Source: Parafilimonas sp. (GTDB taxonomy: Bacteria > Bacteroidota > Bacteroidia > Chitinophagales > Chitinophagaceae). Taken from it: a stretch of DNA of 8,552 nucleotides. Below the pieces are notes generated by a model. It was not told where the DNA came from. It did no database searches and saw only the letters and a program-made list of their open reading frames with translations. The DNA is taken from assembly GCA_025927795.1 (NCBI GenBank), contig JAICKT010000184.1, forward strand, positions 1-8,552, written 5' to 3'. Position numbers and translations under genes: made by a program. The first letter of the stretch is position 1. Every line of letters starts with the position of its first letter. Positions 8,133 through 8,552 of the stretch are shown in pieces.

Positions 8133-8423
8133 ATGAAATTCAAAAACAATCTTCCATCCGTAGAGGAAGTAAAAAACACGGACATGGTTGACTACCTTTC
8201 AAGTCTTGGTTTTAAACCTGCAAAAGTTACCAGCAACGATTACTGGTACTTGTCGCCGTTCCGACAAGAAACAATACCTTCTTTTAAAGTGAACTGCAAC
8301 ATGAATCGCTGGTATGATTTCGGCGATGGAAAGGGCGCTAACATTATTGACTTTGCAATATTATATTACAACTGCAGCGCAAAAGAATTATTAGTCAAAT
8401 TCAACAAATCTCTTTCTTTTCAA
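8133..8423 (+). pseudogene. Mobile-element DnaG-type primase, N-terminal CHC2-like domain only (truncated)
   Basis: The gene starts at ATG 8133 and reads about 97 family-like residues before the sequence changes character; the frame itself ends at TAG 8451-8453 with an unrelated tail (FALMARLL). Residues 37-78 match the core of the CHC2 fold of DnaG primases: YWYLSPFRQETIPSF corresponds to the usual CPFHxExTPSF, and RWYDFGDGKGANIIDFAILYY to the FGCGxxGDxIDFV part. The zinc-binding Cys/His positions are replaced, as is common in Toprim primases of Bacteroidota plasmids and conjugative elements. The Toprim catalytic domain that should follow is missing, so this copy cannot make primers. It is divergent from the small-gene/recombinase unit and supports the view that 5887-8423 is an integrated replicative or conjugative element. 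Confidence 0.72.
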
Positions 8424-8502
8424 CGGTTTGCTCTCATGGCACGGCTCTTGTAGTAGTAAGGATGGGATAGGAAGCCGCCAGAACGGGGCCTCCCCATCAA
8501 CC

Positions 8503-8507
8503 AGGAG
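8503..8507 (+). promoter_or_regulatory. Strong Shine-Dalgarno site (AGGAG)
   Basis: AGGAG lies nine bases from ATG 8516. Other genes in this window show no such motif, so the site both fixes the start of the edge gene and points to a donor outside the Bacteroidota. Confidence 0.55.
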
Positions 8508-8515
8508 ATTCAGCC

Positions 8516-8552
8516 ATGAAGACCGCGATCCAAAAAAATCTCAAGCGGGGCA
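8516..8552 (+). CDS. Start of an unidentified gene, cut by the window edge
   Basis: Twelve codons are visible after ATG 8516, reading MKTAIQKNLKRG. GC-rich codons (ACC, GCG, ATC, CTC, CGG, GGC) differ from those used in the rest of the window. The position just inside a foreign segment that interrupts a primase gene would suit a transposase, but the 12 residues are too few to identify a family. Confidence 0.4.
   Translation, partial: MKTAIQKNLKRG

Larger units (their letters stand above)
8424..8552 (+). mobile_element. Foreign segment: left end of an inserted element, or contig chimera
   Basis: From about 8424 the base composition jumps (71 of 129 bases G or C, against 41 of the 120 bases at 8301-8420) and the primase frame loses its sense. 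The segment has a hairpin-capable GGGGCCTCCCC (8484-8494). It then has a consensus ribosome binding site, AGGAG, 9 bases before an ATG, which is not how the rest of the window starts its genes. I do not recognise the element family, and the far end is outside the window. The precise junction could be anywhere from about 8421 to 8443. Confidence 0.5.

Noticed and set aside
8443..8450. GGCTCTTG as an ISL3-like terminal repeat
   Set aside because: Too short a match, no second end in the window, and the composition change seems to begin earlier.
8484..8494. GGGGCCTCCCC as an intrinsic terminator
   Set aside because: The stem is only four pairs with a 3-base loop, and no T-run follows.

Overview
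The window looks like chromosomal DNA of a member of the Bacteroidota, probably near the Chitinophagaceae. This is an inference from several signs: AT-rich sequence; starts without Shine-Dalgarno motifs but with TAnnTTTG-like -7 boxes upstream; short signal-peptide lipoproteins; and protein styles such as the HSDL2-like SDR and the mobile-element primase. An integrated mobile element occupies the right third, and the last ~130 bases look foreign even to that element.

Left part (1-5749), ordinary chromosome. On the minus strand, a SdiA-regulated-type beta-propeller lipoprotein (797-1654) is followed, with an ATGA stop/start overlap, by a secreted metallophosphoesterase that runs off the left edge (1-800). 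Upstream of them is a 401-residue LKR/saccharopine dehydrogenase-like oxidoreductase (1818-3023, minus). It is divergent from a small coiled-coil protein (3194-3559, plus). A lipoprotein (3703-4341, plus) follows and converges on an SDR oxidoreductase of the HSDL2 type (4351-5172, minus). The SDR lies 4 bases downstream of gmk, guanylate kinase (5177-5749, minus).

Junction (5750-5886). A short divergent promoter region separates gmk from a complete tRNA-Lys(CUU) gene with encoded CCA (5811-5886, plus). The 3' half of this tRNA is overlapped, antisense, by the end of a large serine recombinase gene (5849-7396, minus). The last 12 residues and the stop codon of the recombinase are therefore written in the tRNA. 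This is the layout expected when an element has integrated at the tRNA 3' end. The tRNA-Lys 3' half is the probable attachment site, and the element extends rightwards.

Element (5887 to about 8423). It holds the recombinase, a 52-residue small protein (7511-7669, minus) upstream of it, remnants of one or more further small genes (7682-7964, minus; one frameshifted in an A-run), and a regulatory gap (7965-8132). A divergent gene for a DnaG-type mobile-element primase follows (from 8133, plus). Only its N-terminal CHC2-like domain remains, because at about 8424 the sequence changes abruptly from about 34% to about 55% G+C and the frame ends. The last stretch carries a strong Shine-Dalgarno and the first 12 codons of an unidentified gene. 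This is either the left end of an inserted element from a distant donor or an assembly chimera. The second attachment site is not in the window.

How it fits together: gmk, the SDR and the tRNA are host housekeeping and metabolic genes. The recombinase probably mobilises the element, and the primase would replicate it if intact. The small genes have no function I can name.
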